A stretch of DNA of 64,000 nt, taken from assembly GCA_016716405.1 (NCBI GenBank), contig JADJWK010000003.1:558001-622000 (forward strand), read 5' to 3'. The translations under genes were made by a program, and so were the position numbers. Positions 8,609 through 16,968 of this stretch are shown here, in pieces. The stretch comes from Candidatus Melainabacteria bacterium (GTDB taxonomy: Bacteria > Cyanobacteriota > Vampirovibrionia > Obscuribacterales > Obscuribacteraceae). The notes under the pieces were generated by a model. The model saw only the letters and a list, made by a program, of their open reading frames with translations, was not told the DNA's origin and made no database searches. Positions within the stretch are counted from its first letter, which is position 1; every line of letters starts with the position of its first letter.

Positions 8609-9153
8609 TGGCTGTCCTTCCTGTCCTGGTCTATCCCGATTCCCGATTGAAAAAGGTCTCTGAGCCGGTGGCTCTCGAAGACGAGTCCCTCGCCGGTTTG
8701 ATCGAAGATCTGCTTGATACCATGAACAGCTCTCCGGGCTGCATAGGCATCGCCGCCCCCCAGTGCGACATCCACAAACGCTTGATAGTCGTGGATGTCT
8801 CCCGGAACCCCAATATGAAACAGAAGCACGGGCTGATGATCCTGATCAATCCCGAGCTTCTCAGCCAGTCAGGCAAGAACACAGCCCGGGAGGGGTGTCT
8901 GAGCCTCCCTCACCTGACCGCAAACGTTACAAGAGCAAAACGAATAACGGTCAGGGCTACTAACCGGGAGGGCTCTGAGGTTATTATTGACGCGTCCGGG
9001 TTCGAGGCGCGCGCTATCCTTCACGAGATGGACCACCTCGACGGCATTCTCTTTCTCGATCGGGTATCTTCGCTTAAAACGGACGTCTTCAGGCGAAAGC
9101 GCTATCTGACCGGAACCGAAGACAGCGACCAAGGAGGGCAGGACGGGTCATGA
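8608..9153 (+). CDS. def: Peptide deformylase
   Basis: 181 aa; removes the formyl group from new protein N-termini. All three family motifs are present: IGIAAPQC (residues 46-53), EGCLSLP (95-101) with the metal Cys97, and HEMDHLDG (139-146) with His139, Glu140 and His143. The first glycine of motif 1 (GxGxAAPQ) is Cys45 here, a minor departure. Overlaps the ACT-domain gene by 1 nt and the ATP-grasp gene by 4 nt. No formyltransferase (fmt) gene follows, unlike the common def-fmt pair, so this could be an additional copy. Confidence 0.95.
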   Translation: MAVLPVLVYPDSRLKKVSEPVALEDESLAGLIEDLLDTMNSSPGCIGIAAPQCDIHKRLIVVDVSRNPNMKQKHGLMILINPELLSQSGKNTAREGCLSLPHLTANVTRAKRITVRATNREGSEVIIDASGFEARAILHEMDHLDGILFLDRVSSLKTDVFRRKRYLTGTEDSDQGGQDGS

Positions 9154-10319
9154 ACGTTATCTTCATCTCGCCTCATTTCCCACCCAATTTCCAGAATTTC
9201 GTAAGGCGCCTGAACGGGGCCGGCGCCACAGTCCTCGGTCTGAGCGACGTCCACTGGGAGAATCTCGGCCAGGACGTCCAGAACAATCTCACCGAGTACT
9301 ACCGGGTCGGCGATATGCACAACTATGAAGACGTGCTCCGGGCGGTGGGCTATTTTACTCACCGCTACGGAAAGATCGACCGGATCGACTCTCTCAATGA
9401 ATACTGGCTCGAGACCGAAGCCAGGGTGCGCACCGACTTCAATATATTCGGCTACCGCAACGAGGATATCGCCAGAATAAAACGCAAGTCCGAGATGAAG
9501 CGAGTCTTCCAGAGCATCGGTATCAAGTGCGCCCCCGGAGCGCTGTTCGAGTCGGAAAAACAGGCTCTCGCTTTCATCGAGAAAGTAGGCTGGCCGGTGG
9601 TGGCCAAACCTGATATCGGAGTTGGTGCCGCCAAGACCTATAAGCTCGAGAAGAAAGAAGACTTGAAGTTCTTCATGGAAGACAAGCTCGATTGCGACTA
9701 TTTCATGGAATCTTTCGTCAGCGAGCCTATCGTCACCTATGACGGACTTACCGACAGGGACGGCAAAATCGTCTTTTCGGCCTCGCACCGATACAGCCAG
9801 GGAATTATGGAAGTCGTGAACGCCGACTCGGACGTCTACTATTACGGCGTCAGGGAAATCGAGCCGGCTCTCGAGAAAGCCGGTCGTGACATCGTCGAGG
9901 CTTTCAACGTCAAAGAGCGGTTTTTCCATTTCGAGTTCTTCATGAGCAAGAAAGGCGAGATCACCGCTCTCGAGGTCAATATGAGACCGCCCGGCGGGCT
10001 CACCGTGGACATGTTCAACTATGCCAATGACTTCGACTGCTACCGGGCCTGGGCGGATCTGATCACCCGGGGAGAGACCACCCAGAAAGGCAAGCGTCCT
10101 TATTTCGTCATCTATGTGGGACGAAAGGACTCGCTTCCTTACAAGCGATCTCACGATACCGTCCTTGGTGAATTCGCCTCGCTCATCGTTCATCACAGCC
10201 GTCTCAGCGATGTTTTCTCGAGAGCGATCGGCAATTATGGCTATATCCTCCGTCATGAGAAGCTCGATCCACTCCTGGCGGCAGCCGGCTCAATTCAAGA
10301 GAGAGCTAATCGGGTATGA
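9150..10319 (+). CDS. ATP-grasp domain protein (carbamoyl-phosphate synthase-like)
   Basis: 389 aa. N-terminal pre-ATP-grasp region (MNVIFISPHFPPNFQNFV), then an ATP-grasp fold from about residue 110: GWPVVAKPDIGVGA (ATP-binding Lys and Gly-rich loop), FMESFVSEPI and FHFEFFMSKKGEITALEVNMRPPGG (metal-binding Glu and ENxRPPG-type Asn). Such enzymes join a carboxylate to an amine or thiol using ATP. The acceptor cannot be told from the sequence. It overlaps the deformylase gene by 4 nt and has AAGGAGGG before its ATG. The coupling to def is notable but its meaning is unknown. Confidence 0.82.
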   Translation: MNVIFISPHFPPNFQNFVRRLNGAGATVLGLSDVHWENLGQDVQNNLTEYYRVGDMHNYEDVLRAVGYFTHRYGKIDRIDSLNEYWLETEARVRTDFNIFGYRNEDIARIKRKSEMKRVFQSIGIKCAPGALFESEKQALAFIEKVGWPVVAKPDIGVGAAKTYKLEKKEDLKFFMEDKLDCDYFMESFVSEPIVTYDGLTDRDGKIVFSASHRYSQGIMEVVNADSDVYYYGVREIEPALEKAGRDIVEAFNVKERFFHFEFFMSKKGEITALEVNMRPPGGLTVDMFNYANDFDCYRAWADLITRGETTQKGKRPYFVIYVGRKDSLPYKRSHDTVLGEFASLIVHHSRLSDVFSRAIGNYGYILRHEKLDPLLAAAGSIQERANRV

Positions 10320-10352
10320 TAATTGAAGCAAAGTTGCTGAGATTATCCGGTA

Positions 10353-10985
10353 ATGAGACTATCCACTGGTTTGACCGTACTTCTGGCCCTGGCTTTCAGC
10401 GCAGGCGCCGATGCTCTTGCCCAGACAGCCGGGCTGGATCTGCCCGCCAATGAGCTCCCCGGTCTCACCGGCAACGGTCCTGCCGGCAACTCCCCGCAGC
10501 CGGAATCCGAATCCAGATCCGAGCCGGTTCTGGAAGGTCCTCTGAAAGAGCGCCGGCTCAAGATCAAGACCATGATCGAAGATGCCGGACGGGAAGGGGT
10601 CGGAACCAGGATCTACTCCCAGGCTCTCGATGCCGTGGAGGCGATGGTCAGGACCGGTGGCTCCGAGGCGCTGCTTTCTCAGCGGCTGGACAGCATCGAG
10701 AACAGCCTCAACGAGCAGTTCAAACGCCGCCGCATACTCAAGTATCAGAAGCCGGCGCCCCCCATAGCCGCCTCATCGCCGCCGCCTTCCCAGCTCGAGC
10801 AAGCCGGCAGGGGCAACGACCGGCTCAAGGGCGTCAATAAGGACGGGCTCATCGAGGCAATCACCGACAAATGGTTCGGGGGCGATCTTCCGGATTCGAT
10901 CAAGTCCAAGATTCCAGCCAATGTCGATCCGAGCATGCTCAAAGGGCAGGACCTCGACAAGTTGATGAAAAAGCTCAACAAGTAG
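10353..10985 (+). CDS. Secreted hypothetical protein, 210 aa
   Basis: Signal peptide at residues 1-23 (ends DALAQT). The mature part has a low-complexity Pro/Ser/Glu region (28-58), a helical block (about 60-125, KERRLKIKTMIEDAGREGVG to FKRRRILKY) and a C-terminal helical tail ending KLMKKLNK. No known domain is recognised. A TATGAT box (10315-10320) lies 32 nt before the ATG. The next gene starts 3 nt after its stop, so the two secreted proteins are probably co-expressed. Confidence 0.75.
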   Translation: MRLSTGLTVLLALAFSAGADALAQTAGLDLPANELPGLTGNGPAGNSPQPESESRSEPVLEGPLKERRLKIKTMIEDAGREGVGTRIYSQALDAVEAMVRTGGSEALLSQRLDSIENSLNEQFKRRRILKYQKPAPPIAASSPPPSQLEQAGRGNDRLKGVNKDGLIEAITDKWFGGDLPDSIKSKIPANVDPSMLKGQDLDKLMKKLNK

Positions 10986-10987
10986 AG

Positions 10988-12175
10988 ATGAGAGCGATTC
11001 TTGCTGGTTCAGTGGTTCTTCTATCAATCACGCTCATTCCTGGCCCGGCTTTTTCCCAGAGCAAATATGAATTCAAGCCGGGCTCGAGACAGGCTGTGGA
11101 AGTCAGTCCCGGCAGTTCGGGCCGGACCTATACCGGCATGAGTCCGGGCAGCGGTGTCAGAAGAGGCGGTATGCATCTGCGGCAGCCCGGCGCCTATTCG
11201 CTTCCCCGGGGCTATCAGAATCAGGCACCGGCTGCCGCCGGGGCAGCTGGCTCCGTCAGCGCCGTCCCGGCGAAAAAAGGCCCGAAGAGCTATAGCTTCA
11301 GGGAGAAGATCGAGATCGACGGCCTCACACGCACAGCCAGGATTTATGTTCCGGCAAGCTATTCGCCCGGCCGGGCCATGCCCCTGGTGCTGATCTTCCA
11401 CGGTCTCAATATGAGCGCTGACTCCATGGTGGCGATTACTGGCTTCAACGGGATCGCCAGCCGCAATGGCTTCATAGTCGCCTACTGCGAGTCGGCCCGG
11501 GGACGCTGGGCCGACGGTATGAACAATCCCAGGGGCGTGGATGACCTGGGTTATGTCAAAAAGCTCATCACCCAGCTCGCCGGCAAGCTCAGCCTCGACC
11601 GGCGGCGGATTTACGCCCTCGGTCTCAGTAACGGAGGCTATTTCGCCCAGATGCTCGCCTGCCAGATGACCGACCAGATCGCTGCCGTGGCTGTGGTGGG
11701 ATCCACCGCCATGTCCCAGGCTCTCGCCACATGCCAGTCGAACAAGCCGGTGCCGGCTATTTTCTTTTTCGGTACCGAAGACCCGCTCATCAACTGGGGA
11801 GACGATCGCAGCCGCGCCCTGGGGAAATACAAGGACAAGCTCGGGGCAGCAGCCATATCGCCTGAGTTCTATGCTCTCAGCCGCCTGGGGGGCTGGCTGA
11901 CGGTGCATGACACTGTCGCCTGGTGGGTGGACCACAACAATTGCAATAAGTCTCCATACTCGTCTTACGAGCCCGACCGCGATCCGGCAGACGGCATGCG
12001 TGTTAAGAAAGAAGTTTACGGTTCAGGCGGCAATCAGGTCCTGGTCTATTTCATCGAAGGGGGCGAGCATAGCTGGCCCGGCGCTCTTGCCCTGCCCGGC
12101 GTCACCCGGCGGATCTGCCAGGATGTGGAGGCCAGCGAGCTTATCTGGAAATTCTTCAGCCAGAATTCTCGCTAG
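10988..12175 (+). CDS. Secreted alpha/beta-hydrolase esterase (PHB depolymerase/LpqC type)
   Basis: 395 aa from ATG 10988, which gives a clear signal peptide (MRAILAGSVVLL, cleavage near AFS at residues 21-23). A 39-residue longer reading has no signal and overlaps the previous gene. After a low-complexity linker (about 30-98) comes the esterase domain: PLVLIFHGLN (oxyanion region), GLSNGGYFA with nucleophile Ser214 and GGEHSWPG with His361. This matches the family of PHB depolymerases, feruloyl esterases and LpqC, which cut ester bonds in polymers outside the cell. The residue GTEDPLINW is the likely acidic region. Substrate is not determined. Confidence 0.85.
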   Translation: MRAILAGSVVLLSITLIPGPAFSQSKYEFKPGSRQAVEVSPGSSGRTYTGMSPGSGVRRGGMHLRQPGAYSLPRGYQNQAPAAAGAAGSVSAVPAKKGPKSYSFREKIEIDGLTRTARIYVPASYSPGRAMPLVLIFHGLNMSADSMVAITGFNGIASRNGFIVAYCESARGRWADGMNNPRGVDDLGYVKKLITQLAGKLSLDRRRIYALGLSNGGYFAQMLACQMTDQIAAVAVVGSTAMSQALATCQSNKPVPAIFFFGTEDPLINWGDDRSRALGKYKDKLGAAAISPEFYALSRLGGWLTVHDTVAWWVDHNNCNKSPYSSYEPDRDPADGMRVKKEVYGSGGNQVLVYFIEGGEHSWPGALALPGVTRRICQDVEASELIWKFFSQNSR

Positions 12176-12181
12176 GTGTGT

Positions 12182-12187
12182 TAATTT
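12182..12187 (+). promoter_or_regulatory. TANNNT box before ABC-F gene (TAATTT)
   Basis: TAATTT ends 7 nt before ATG 12195 in the 19-nt gap after the esterase gene. The match to TATAAT is weak (3 of 6), but the T-A---T core and spacing agree with the other leaderless candidates here. Confidence 0.4.
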
Positions 12188-12194
12188 ATCGACC

Positions 12195-13925
12195 ATGATA
12201 CGACTTGACAGGATAAGCAAAGTCTATCCCCACGGCGAGGTCCTCAAAGAGATCACCTGGGAGGTCAAGGCCGGCGAGCGCGCCGGTCTGGTTGGCGCCA
12301 ACGGTAGTGGCAAGACCACCCAGTTCCGGATCATCCTGGGGGAGCTCGAGCCAACCTCCGGGGATGTCTTCCGGGCGAAAGACGCCCGCATCGCTTATCT
12401 GTCCCAGGAGTTCGAGATCAATCCGGACAACACCATAAGGGACGAGTTGCTCACGGCATTCAGCGAGGCACACCAGATCAAGATGTCTCTCCTTCGGGTT
12501 CAGGAAGCCCTCGACTCGGCCGGCGGCGAGGAGCTGGAGAAGCTCCTGCGCAAGCTCGATCGCCTGCAACAGGAGTTCGAGGCTGCCGACGGATATGGTC
12601 TGGAGAGGCGGGTCGAGAAGATCCTCCCGGATATCGGGCTCAGCACCGCCGATGGTGACCGCCTGGTTTCCAGTCTCAGCGGCGGCTGGCAGATGCGTCT
12701 GGGTTTCGGCAAGGTGATGCTCCGGCAGCCGGATCTCTTGCTCCTCGATGAGCCCACCAACCATATCGATCTCGAGACCATCGAGTGGCTCGAGGGTTAC
12801 CTGCTCAAGCAGACCGTGCCCATGGTCATCGTCTCTCACGATCGCCGTTTTCTCGATCGGCTCTGCACCAAGATTATCGAGGTCGAGCGTGGTGTAGCCA
12901 CTACCTATCCGGGCAATTACTCCTCGTATGTGGCGGTCAAAGAGGAAATTCGCGCCGCCCAGCAGGCTGCTTATGAAAGGCAGCAGGAGGAGCTTGCCCG
13001 CCAGCAGGCTTTTATCGATCGTTTTCGCGCCAGTGCCACCAGATCGACCCAGGCCAAGAGCCGGGAAAAGCAGATCGAGAAAATCGAGAAGATCGAAGCG
13101 CCGGTATCCGAGCTCAGAGGGCTCAAGTTTCACTTTCCCGCCTGCGCCAGAAGCGGCAAAGAAGTCGCTATCGTGGACTCTTTGATGCACGCCTATGACG
13201 ACAATATTCTTTTTCTTGACGCCAGCCTCGATATCGAGAGAGGGGACAAGATCGCTCTCATCGGCCCGAACGGTTGCGGCAAATCGACTCTGCTCCGACT
13301 TCTCACCGGCAGAGAGAAGCCCATGGAAGGCGAGGTCCGCCTGGGCGAGCACAATATAATCACCGGCTATTTCGAGCAGAATCAGGCAGAGGCTCTGGAC
13401 AGGGATAAAACCGTCCTCGATACCATCGCCGATGACGTCTATCACTGGAAAGACGTGGAGATAAGAGGGCTTCTGGGACGCTTTCTATTCAGTGGCGATA
13501 CCGTTTACAAGCGAGTCAGCGATCTTTCCGGCGGCGAGAAAGCGCGTCTGGCTCTTGCCAAATTGCTCACCCGCCAGGTCAATTTCCTGATCTTAGACGA
13601 GCCCACCAACCATCTCGATATCCCGGCCAAAGAGACCCTTGAGGACGCGATCAGGAGCTTCGACGGAGCCGTGGTGGTGGTCTCGCACGACCGGTATTTC
13701 ATATCGCAGATCGCCAGTAAGATAATCGAGATCAAAGACGCCTCTTTCAAGGTTTATGAGGGCGGCTACGAGTATTATCTCGAGCGTGTCGAGAAAGAGC
13801 GTCAGGAAGCCATCGAGGCCGAGCTCGAGAAAGAGCGGTTGGAGCGGCAGGCGGCCAGGCGCGCCCGGCAGAAAGAGAAGGAGACCGCTCGCAAAGCCGC
13901 CCGCAAAGAGAAGGAAAAGAGCTGA
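12195..13925 (+). CDS. ABC-F family ATPase
   Basis: 576 aa, two ABC domains without membrane segments. Domain 1: GANGSGKTT (Walker A), LSGGWQMRLG (signature), LLLLDEPTNHID (Walker B). Domain 2: GPNGCGKST, LSGGEKARLA, FLILDEPTNHLD. Between them is the charged interdomain linker (P-site tRNA-interaction motif region), and the C-terminus is a long Arg/Lys/Glu helix (about residues 525-576). ABC-F proteins act on the ribosome, as translation factors (EttA, Uup) or in antibiotic protection. Start ATG 12195 begins MIRLDRISKVYP, the usual N-terminus; longer readings run into the previous gene. Walker A in domain 1 has TTQ after the lysine, a small variation. Confidence 0.93.
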   Translation: MIRLDRISKVYPHGEVLKEITWEVKAGERAGLVGANGSGKTTQFRIILGELEPTSGDVFRAKDARIAYLSQEFEINPDNTIRDELLTAFSEAHQIKMSLLRVQEALDSAGGEELEKLLRKLDRLQQEFEAADGYGLERRVEKILPDIGLSTADGDRLVSSLSGGWQMRLGFGKVMLRQPDLLLLDEPTNHIDLETIEWLEGYLLKQTVPMVIVSHDRRFLDRLCTKIIEVERGVATTYPGNYSSYVAVKEEIRAAQQAAYERQQEELARQQAFIDRFRASATRSTQAKSREKQIEKIEKIEAPVSELRGLKFHFPACARSGKEVAIVDSLMHAYDDNILFLDASLDIERGDKIALIGPNGCGKSTLLRLLTGREKPMEGEVRLGEHNIITGYFEQNQAEALDRDKTVLDTIADDVYHWKDVEIRGLLGRFLFSGDTVYKRVSDLSGGEKARLALAKLLTRQVNFLILDEPTNHLDIPAKETLEDAIRSFDGAVVVVSHDRYFISQIASKIIEIKDASFKVYEGGYEYYLERVEKERQEAIEAELEKERLERQAARRARQKEKETARKAARKEKEKS

Positions 13926-13958
13926 TTGTCAACTGTCCAGAATTTCCTTGCCCGGCAA

Positions 13959-14117
13959 TCACCGCGAAATGAGCGCCAGAAGAATCGCCACTACTGCCAC
14001 GAAATAGCTGATTGCGGCAAATTGCATTGAGACCTTACCGCCCTTTCGCTGAAGAAATAAACCGGCCCCGAAAGAGATCAGTGCCACCAGGACAAACAGC
14101 ATGTTTCTATCAAGCAT
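13959..14117 (-). CDS. Small two-helix membrane protein, 52 aa
   Basis: Short gene from ATG 14117 to TGA 13959. It codes for MLDRNMLFVLVALISFGAG, a basic turn (QRKGGK) and a second hydrophobic stretch (FVAVVAILLALIS), i.e. a membrane hairpin. A weak GGAA precedes the start by about 12 nt. It lies between convergent genes and 138 nt downstream of the secreted-protein gene at 14256-14969 on the same strand. No homologue is recognised. The hydrophobic-turn-hydrophobic pattern and proper stop support real coding; its function is unknown. Confidence 0.55.
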   Translation of the reverse strand: MLDRNMLFVLVALISFGAGLFLQRKGGKVSMQFAAISYFVAVVAILLALISR

Positions 14118-14255
14118 CGCTTTTGATTCCGCATTCTTCCGGGGAATGGATGCAATCTACCCGCTTCTGGTTGTACGAAAACTCGCAGACTCGCGGCACA
14201 TACATATGTCTTGATAGCAGGCTGCCGAAATCTTCTTCAGTCCTCCCGAGCTGGC

Positions 14256-14969
14256 TCAATACTGGTCGAGCCAGTACCGGTACAGCGGGAATCCGTGATC
14301 GTCCGTGAGTCCCGTGGATTGCAACCAGCCCCGGGGCGAGCCGGGCTCGCGACCGTGAAATATGAAATTGCCCGGCGCTATCCGGAGCGGTTCTACATAA
14401 ACCATGCAGGGATCGGCGACAAAACCGCGCCAGTATCGAGAAACCGAGCGCGAGAGCTGAACCCATTGAGGATGACTGGGCATCGGTCTCTTATCGAACC
14501 AGAGGAGGCTCATATTGTGATAGGGTGCCACCATGGAGTCGTTGGTATAGGCGTGGCCGGGCAGCCAGGGCGGGCGCACTACCGGACCGTAATTCCTGGG
14601 CTCTTTGAGTCCGAGAATGGCTTTCAGGAGTCCGGCTCCTTTTCCTTTCTTCTGGCTTTCGCCTTCCAGCTTGGTGAAGTCCGCGCCCCCTTTGAGAACG
14701 GGACCCTGAACCTGATTCTGATGCGGAGTATGGCCCTCGCTCGAATATTGTTCTGGTATCTCTGGCGGTGCATATTGTGGTGCTACAGGAGGTGCTACAG
14801 GAGGTGCTTCACTGCCCGGAACAGGGCTCTCGAACTCCCTGGGGACGCCCTGGTTGACGAGCTGATCCATCGACAGCGGCGGTCGGGTCTCCTGCCCGCT
14901 CGAGGGCATGGCTTGAAGAGCCGCGATCATGGCCAGAGAGGCTGCCAGTATATTGAGACTTGCGGACAT
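14256..14969 (-). CDS. Secreted protein with novel C-terminal domain (paralog of 54488-55081)
   Basis: 237 aa. Hydrophobic N-terminus (residues 1-25) is a likely signal peptide. A Pro/Glu-rich spacer (48-75, with PPVAPPVAP repeat) and Lys/Gly stretch are followed by a domain at about 135-237. That domain is shared with the protein at 54488-55081: common features are W.[PE]G with [TS]ND, QL.R, W[KR]G, C.V.VEP (Cys188), F.FH...PG.P.G[WY] (204-215) and GFP.YR.W (226-233). The family is not one I can name. No enzyme motif stands out; the conserved aromatic, Gly and Pro residues suggest a small beta-rich extracytoplasmic fold. Same strand as the small membrane protein downstream. Confidence 0.75.
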   Translation of the reverse strand: MSASLNILAASLAMIAALQAMPSSGQETRPPLSMDQLVNQGVPREFESPVPGSEAPPVAPPVAPQYAPPEIPEQYSSEGHTPHQNQVQGPVLKGGADFTKLEGESQKKGKGAGLLKAILGLKEPRNYGPVVRPPWLPGHAYTNDSMVAPYHNMSLLWFDKRPMPSHPQWVQLSRSVSRYWRGFVADPCMVYVEPLRIAPGNFIFHGREPGSPRGWLQSTGLTDDHGFPLYRYWLDQY

Positions 14970-15016
14970 TTACTTCACGGACGGTGCCATTTAACATTTC
15001 TTACCCCCGGGCGCGC

Positions 15017-15047
15017 TAAAATCACCTTTTCGTGCTTTTCAAGGAGG
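15017..15047 (+). promoter_or_regulatory. -10 box and strong ribosome binding site for the TPR gene
   Basis: TAAAAT (15017-15022) gives a leader of about 26 nt carrying AAGGAGG (15041-15047), 7 nt before ATG 15055. This is the best Shine-Dalgarno in the window and contrasts with the leaderless-type starts elsewhere. No convincing -35 is seen. Confidence 0.6.
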
Positions 15048-15054
15048 TTCTCCA

Positions 15055-16968
15055 ATGCTATTCCGGACGTCGAAAAGAGTTGTCGAGCTGGCCTCGACGG
15101 TTGCCCTGTCGATGTTTATCGCCAGCGCAGCTCAGCCCGGCTGGGCGCAAGTACCGCTGCCCGGCTCCGGAACCTCCTATCAGGCGGACGACGCGCCGGC
15201 GCCTAAAAAGCCAAGCGTGCTCACCGGCAAAGTGATGACCGACATCGGCGCGGCAGAGAAGCAGCTCGCCAGAGGCAATTTCGCGGAAGCGGAGGAGCTC
15301 TTCCGGGAGATCCTCGTGAGCAATCCCTCGGACATGACTGCCATGGTCGGTCTGGGAACGGCACTGGCAAAGCAGTTCAAGCTCGACGGCGCCGACGAGA
15401 TGTTCGATCGTGTCCTGTCCAGAGATCCCAACAATGCCCTGGCTTTTGCCGGAAAGGCCACGGTCATCCTCAACCGTCTGCAGTCGAGCAATCAGACTGT
15501 TCGCTCCAACAGAGAATCATTCTTGAATCAGGCCGAGACTTTCGCCCAGCAGTCCGTGCGTCTGGCTCCGGCCAATGGCGAGTCTCATTTCGTCCTGGGC
15601 CGGGTCTTTCAGGAGAAAGGCAATACCGAGACTGCCACCAGCGAGTTCCGCACGGCAATCCAGCTCGATCCGGATCACTCCTACGCTTATTCGGCCCTTG
15701 GCGACCTGATGCTCAAAAAAGGCAGCCTGGCGGAAGCCGAGACCAGTTTCAGCCAGGCCGTCAATCTCAACTCGGGGAACTCCGGGGCCCACTTCGGTCT
15801 CGGCTCCACCTATCTCGAGCTGGGGAAAGTGGACGATGCCATCAAAGAGCTGAATACTTCGCTCTATCAATTCCCCAATAGCTGGCCTGCCCGGATGAAG
15901 CTCGGAGAGGCTTATCAGAAACAGGGAAATGAGGTGGCGGCCCTCAAAGAGTATCGCCAGTCCATCATGATCAAGCCCGAGAATCCCGAACCCTACATGA
16001 AGATCGCCTCCATCAGGGAAGGTCGCGGTGATCTCGAGCTCGCTCTAGCCGAGCTCAAGTCCGGTCTCTCGCAGATGCCCTATAACCTGGATCTCAGGCA
16101 GCATATAGCCGATCTCAATTTGAAGCTCGAGAAGGCCGACGAGGCGATCAAGGCTTACCGGACCCTCCTCGATATGAGCCCCAACGACAACCAGGCTGTG
16201 AAAGGTCTCAGCCAGGCGCTTTATGTCAAGGCTCAGAAAGCCGCTGTCGGCGCCCTTCTTGCCAGCAACGACTATGAGACCGCCCTCAGAGATCTCTCGG
16301 AAGCGATCAAATTGCGTCCGGACGATATGGAATTGCGTCTCGCGCAGGCCAAGCTCATGAGCCTGTCTGGCACCAAACCCGATATCAGCAAGCTGGGCGA
16401 GCCCCAGAACGACGGCGAGAAGCTCGCCTATGCCGAAGCCCTCATGGCCCAGGGTGAGTTCAAGAAGGCCTCTCAGTATATGGCGGATGTGGTTCAGGAT
16501 CTCAATGATCCCAAGCAGTGTTTTGCGGTTGCTGATGTGGCCGTGCTCATGAAAGACCTGGACAATGCCGAGGCTGCTTTCAAGAAAGCCCGCCAGCTCT
16601 CGGGCAATCCCGATCGCGTCGAGCGCGGTCTCGACGGTATCGAGAAGCTCAGAGCCTCGGCCAGGGACGATGTGAAAGTCGCCAACGAGCTGAGCAAGAA
16701 GAATCAGTGGGACGGAGCGGTGGATCGTTTCCGCCACGCAGTCTCGGTCAATCCTACTTTCGCCGATGCCCGCTATGGTCTGGCCAACGCCCTCGAGCGC
16801 ATGAACAAGCCCAGCTCCGGCGACCTCAATGAGGCGGCTCTTCAGTACGAGAACTATCTTTCTCTTGATCCGCAGCTCCCGGAGAAAGACGCTAAGAAGC
16901 TCTCGGAAAAAATCGTGAAACTGAAAGATAAAGCGGCCAAACAGGCTCAGAAAGAGAACAAAAAATGA
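15055..16968 (+). CDS. Secreted TPR-repeat protein, 637 aa
   Basis: Signal peptide at residues 1-33 (ends GWAQ), then a linker and an almost continuous TPR array from about 60 to 620. Repeat examples are QLARGNFAEAEELFREIL, ANGESHFVLGRVFQEKGNTE, HSYAYSALGDLMLKKGSLAE and GAHFGLGSTYLELGKVDDA, each with the G/A/Y/P pattern of TPR helices. The C-terminal 35 residues are Lys-rich. TPR arrays bind partner proteins or peptides; location should be extracytoplasmic. The next gene overlaps it by 4 nt (ATGA), so it is co-translated with the RelA/SpoT-like protein, although that one appears cytoplasmic. Confidence 0.88.
   Translation: MLFRTSKRVVELASTVALSMFIASAAQPGWAQVPLPGSGTSYQADDAPAPKKPSVLTGKVMTDIGAAEKQLARGNFAEAEELFREILVSNPSDMTAMVGLGTALAKQFKLDGADEMFDRVLSRDPNNALAFAGKATVILNRLQSSNQTVRSNRESFLNQAETFAQQSVRLAPANGESHFVLGRVFQEKGNTETATSEFRTAIQLDPDHSYAYSALGDLMLKKGSLAEAETSFSQAVNLNSGNSGAHFGLGSTYLELGKVDDAIKELNTSLYQFPNSWPARMKLGEAYQKQGNEVAALKEYRQSIMIKPENPEPYMKIASIREGRGDLELALAELKSGLSQMPYNLDLRQHIADLNLKLEKADEAIKAYRTLLDMSPNDNQAVKGLSQALYVKAQKAAVGALLASNDYETALRDLSEAIKLRPDDMELRLAQAKLMSLSGTKPDISKLGEPQNDGEKLAYAEALMAQGEFKKASQYMADVVQDLNDPKQCFAVADVAVLMKDLDNAEAAFKKARQLSGNPDRVERGLDGIEKLRASARDDVKVANELSKKNQWDGAVDRFRHAVSVNPTFADARYGLANALERMNKPSSGDLNEAALQYENYLSLDPQLPEKDAKKLSEKIVKLKDKAAKQAQKENKK

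Noticed and set aside
14118..14255. Possible small gene in the 138-nt gap before the secreted-protein gene
   Set aside because: Frames here are only tails of shadow frames from the neighbouring gene; no start with a ribosome site or hydrophobic pattern.
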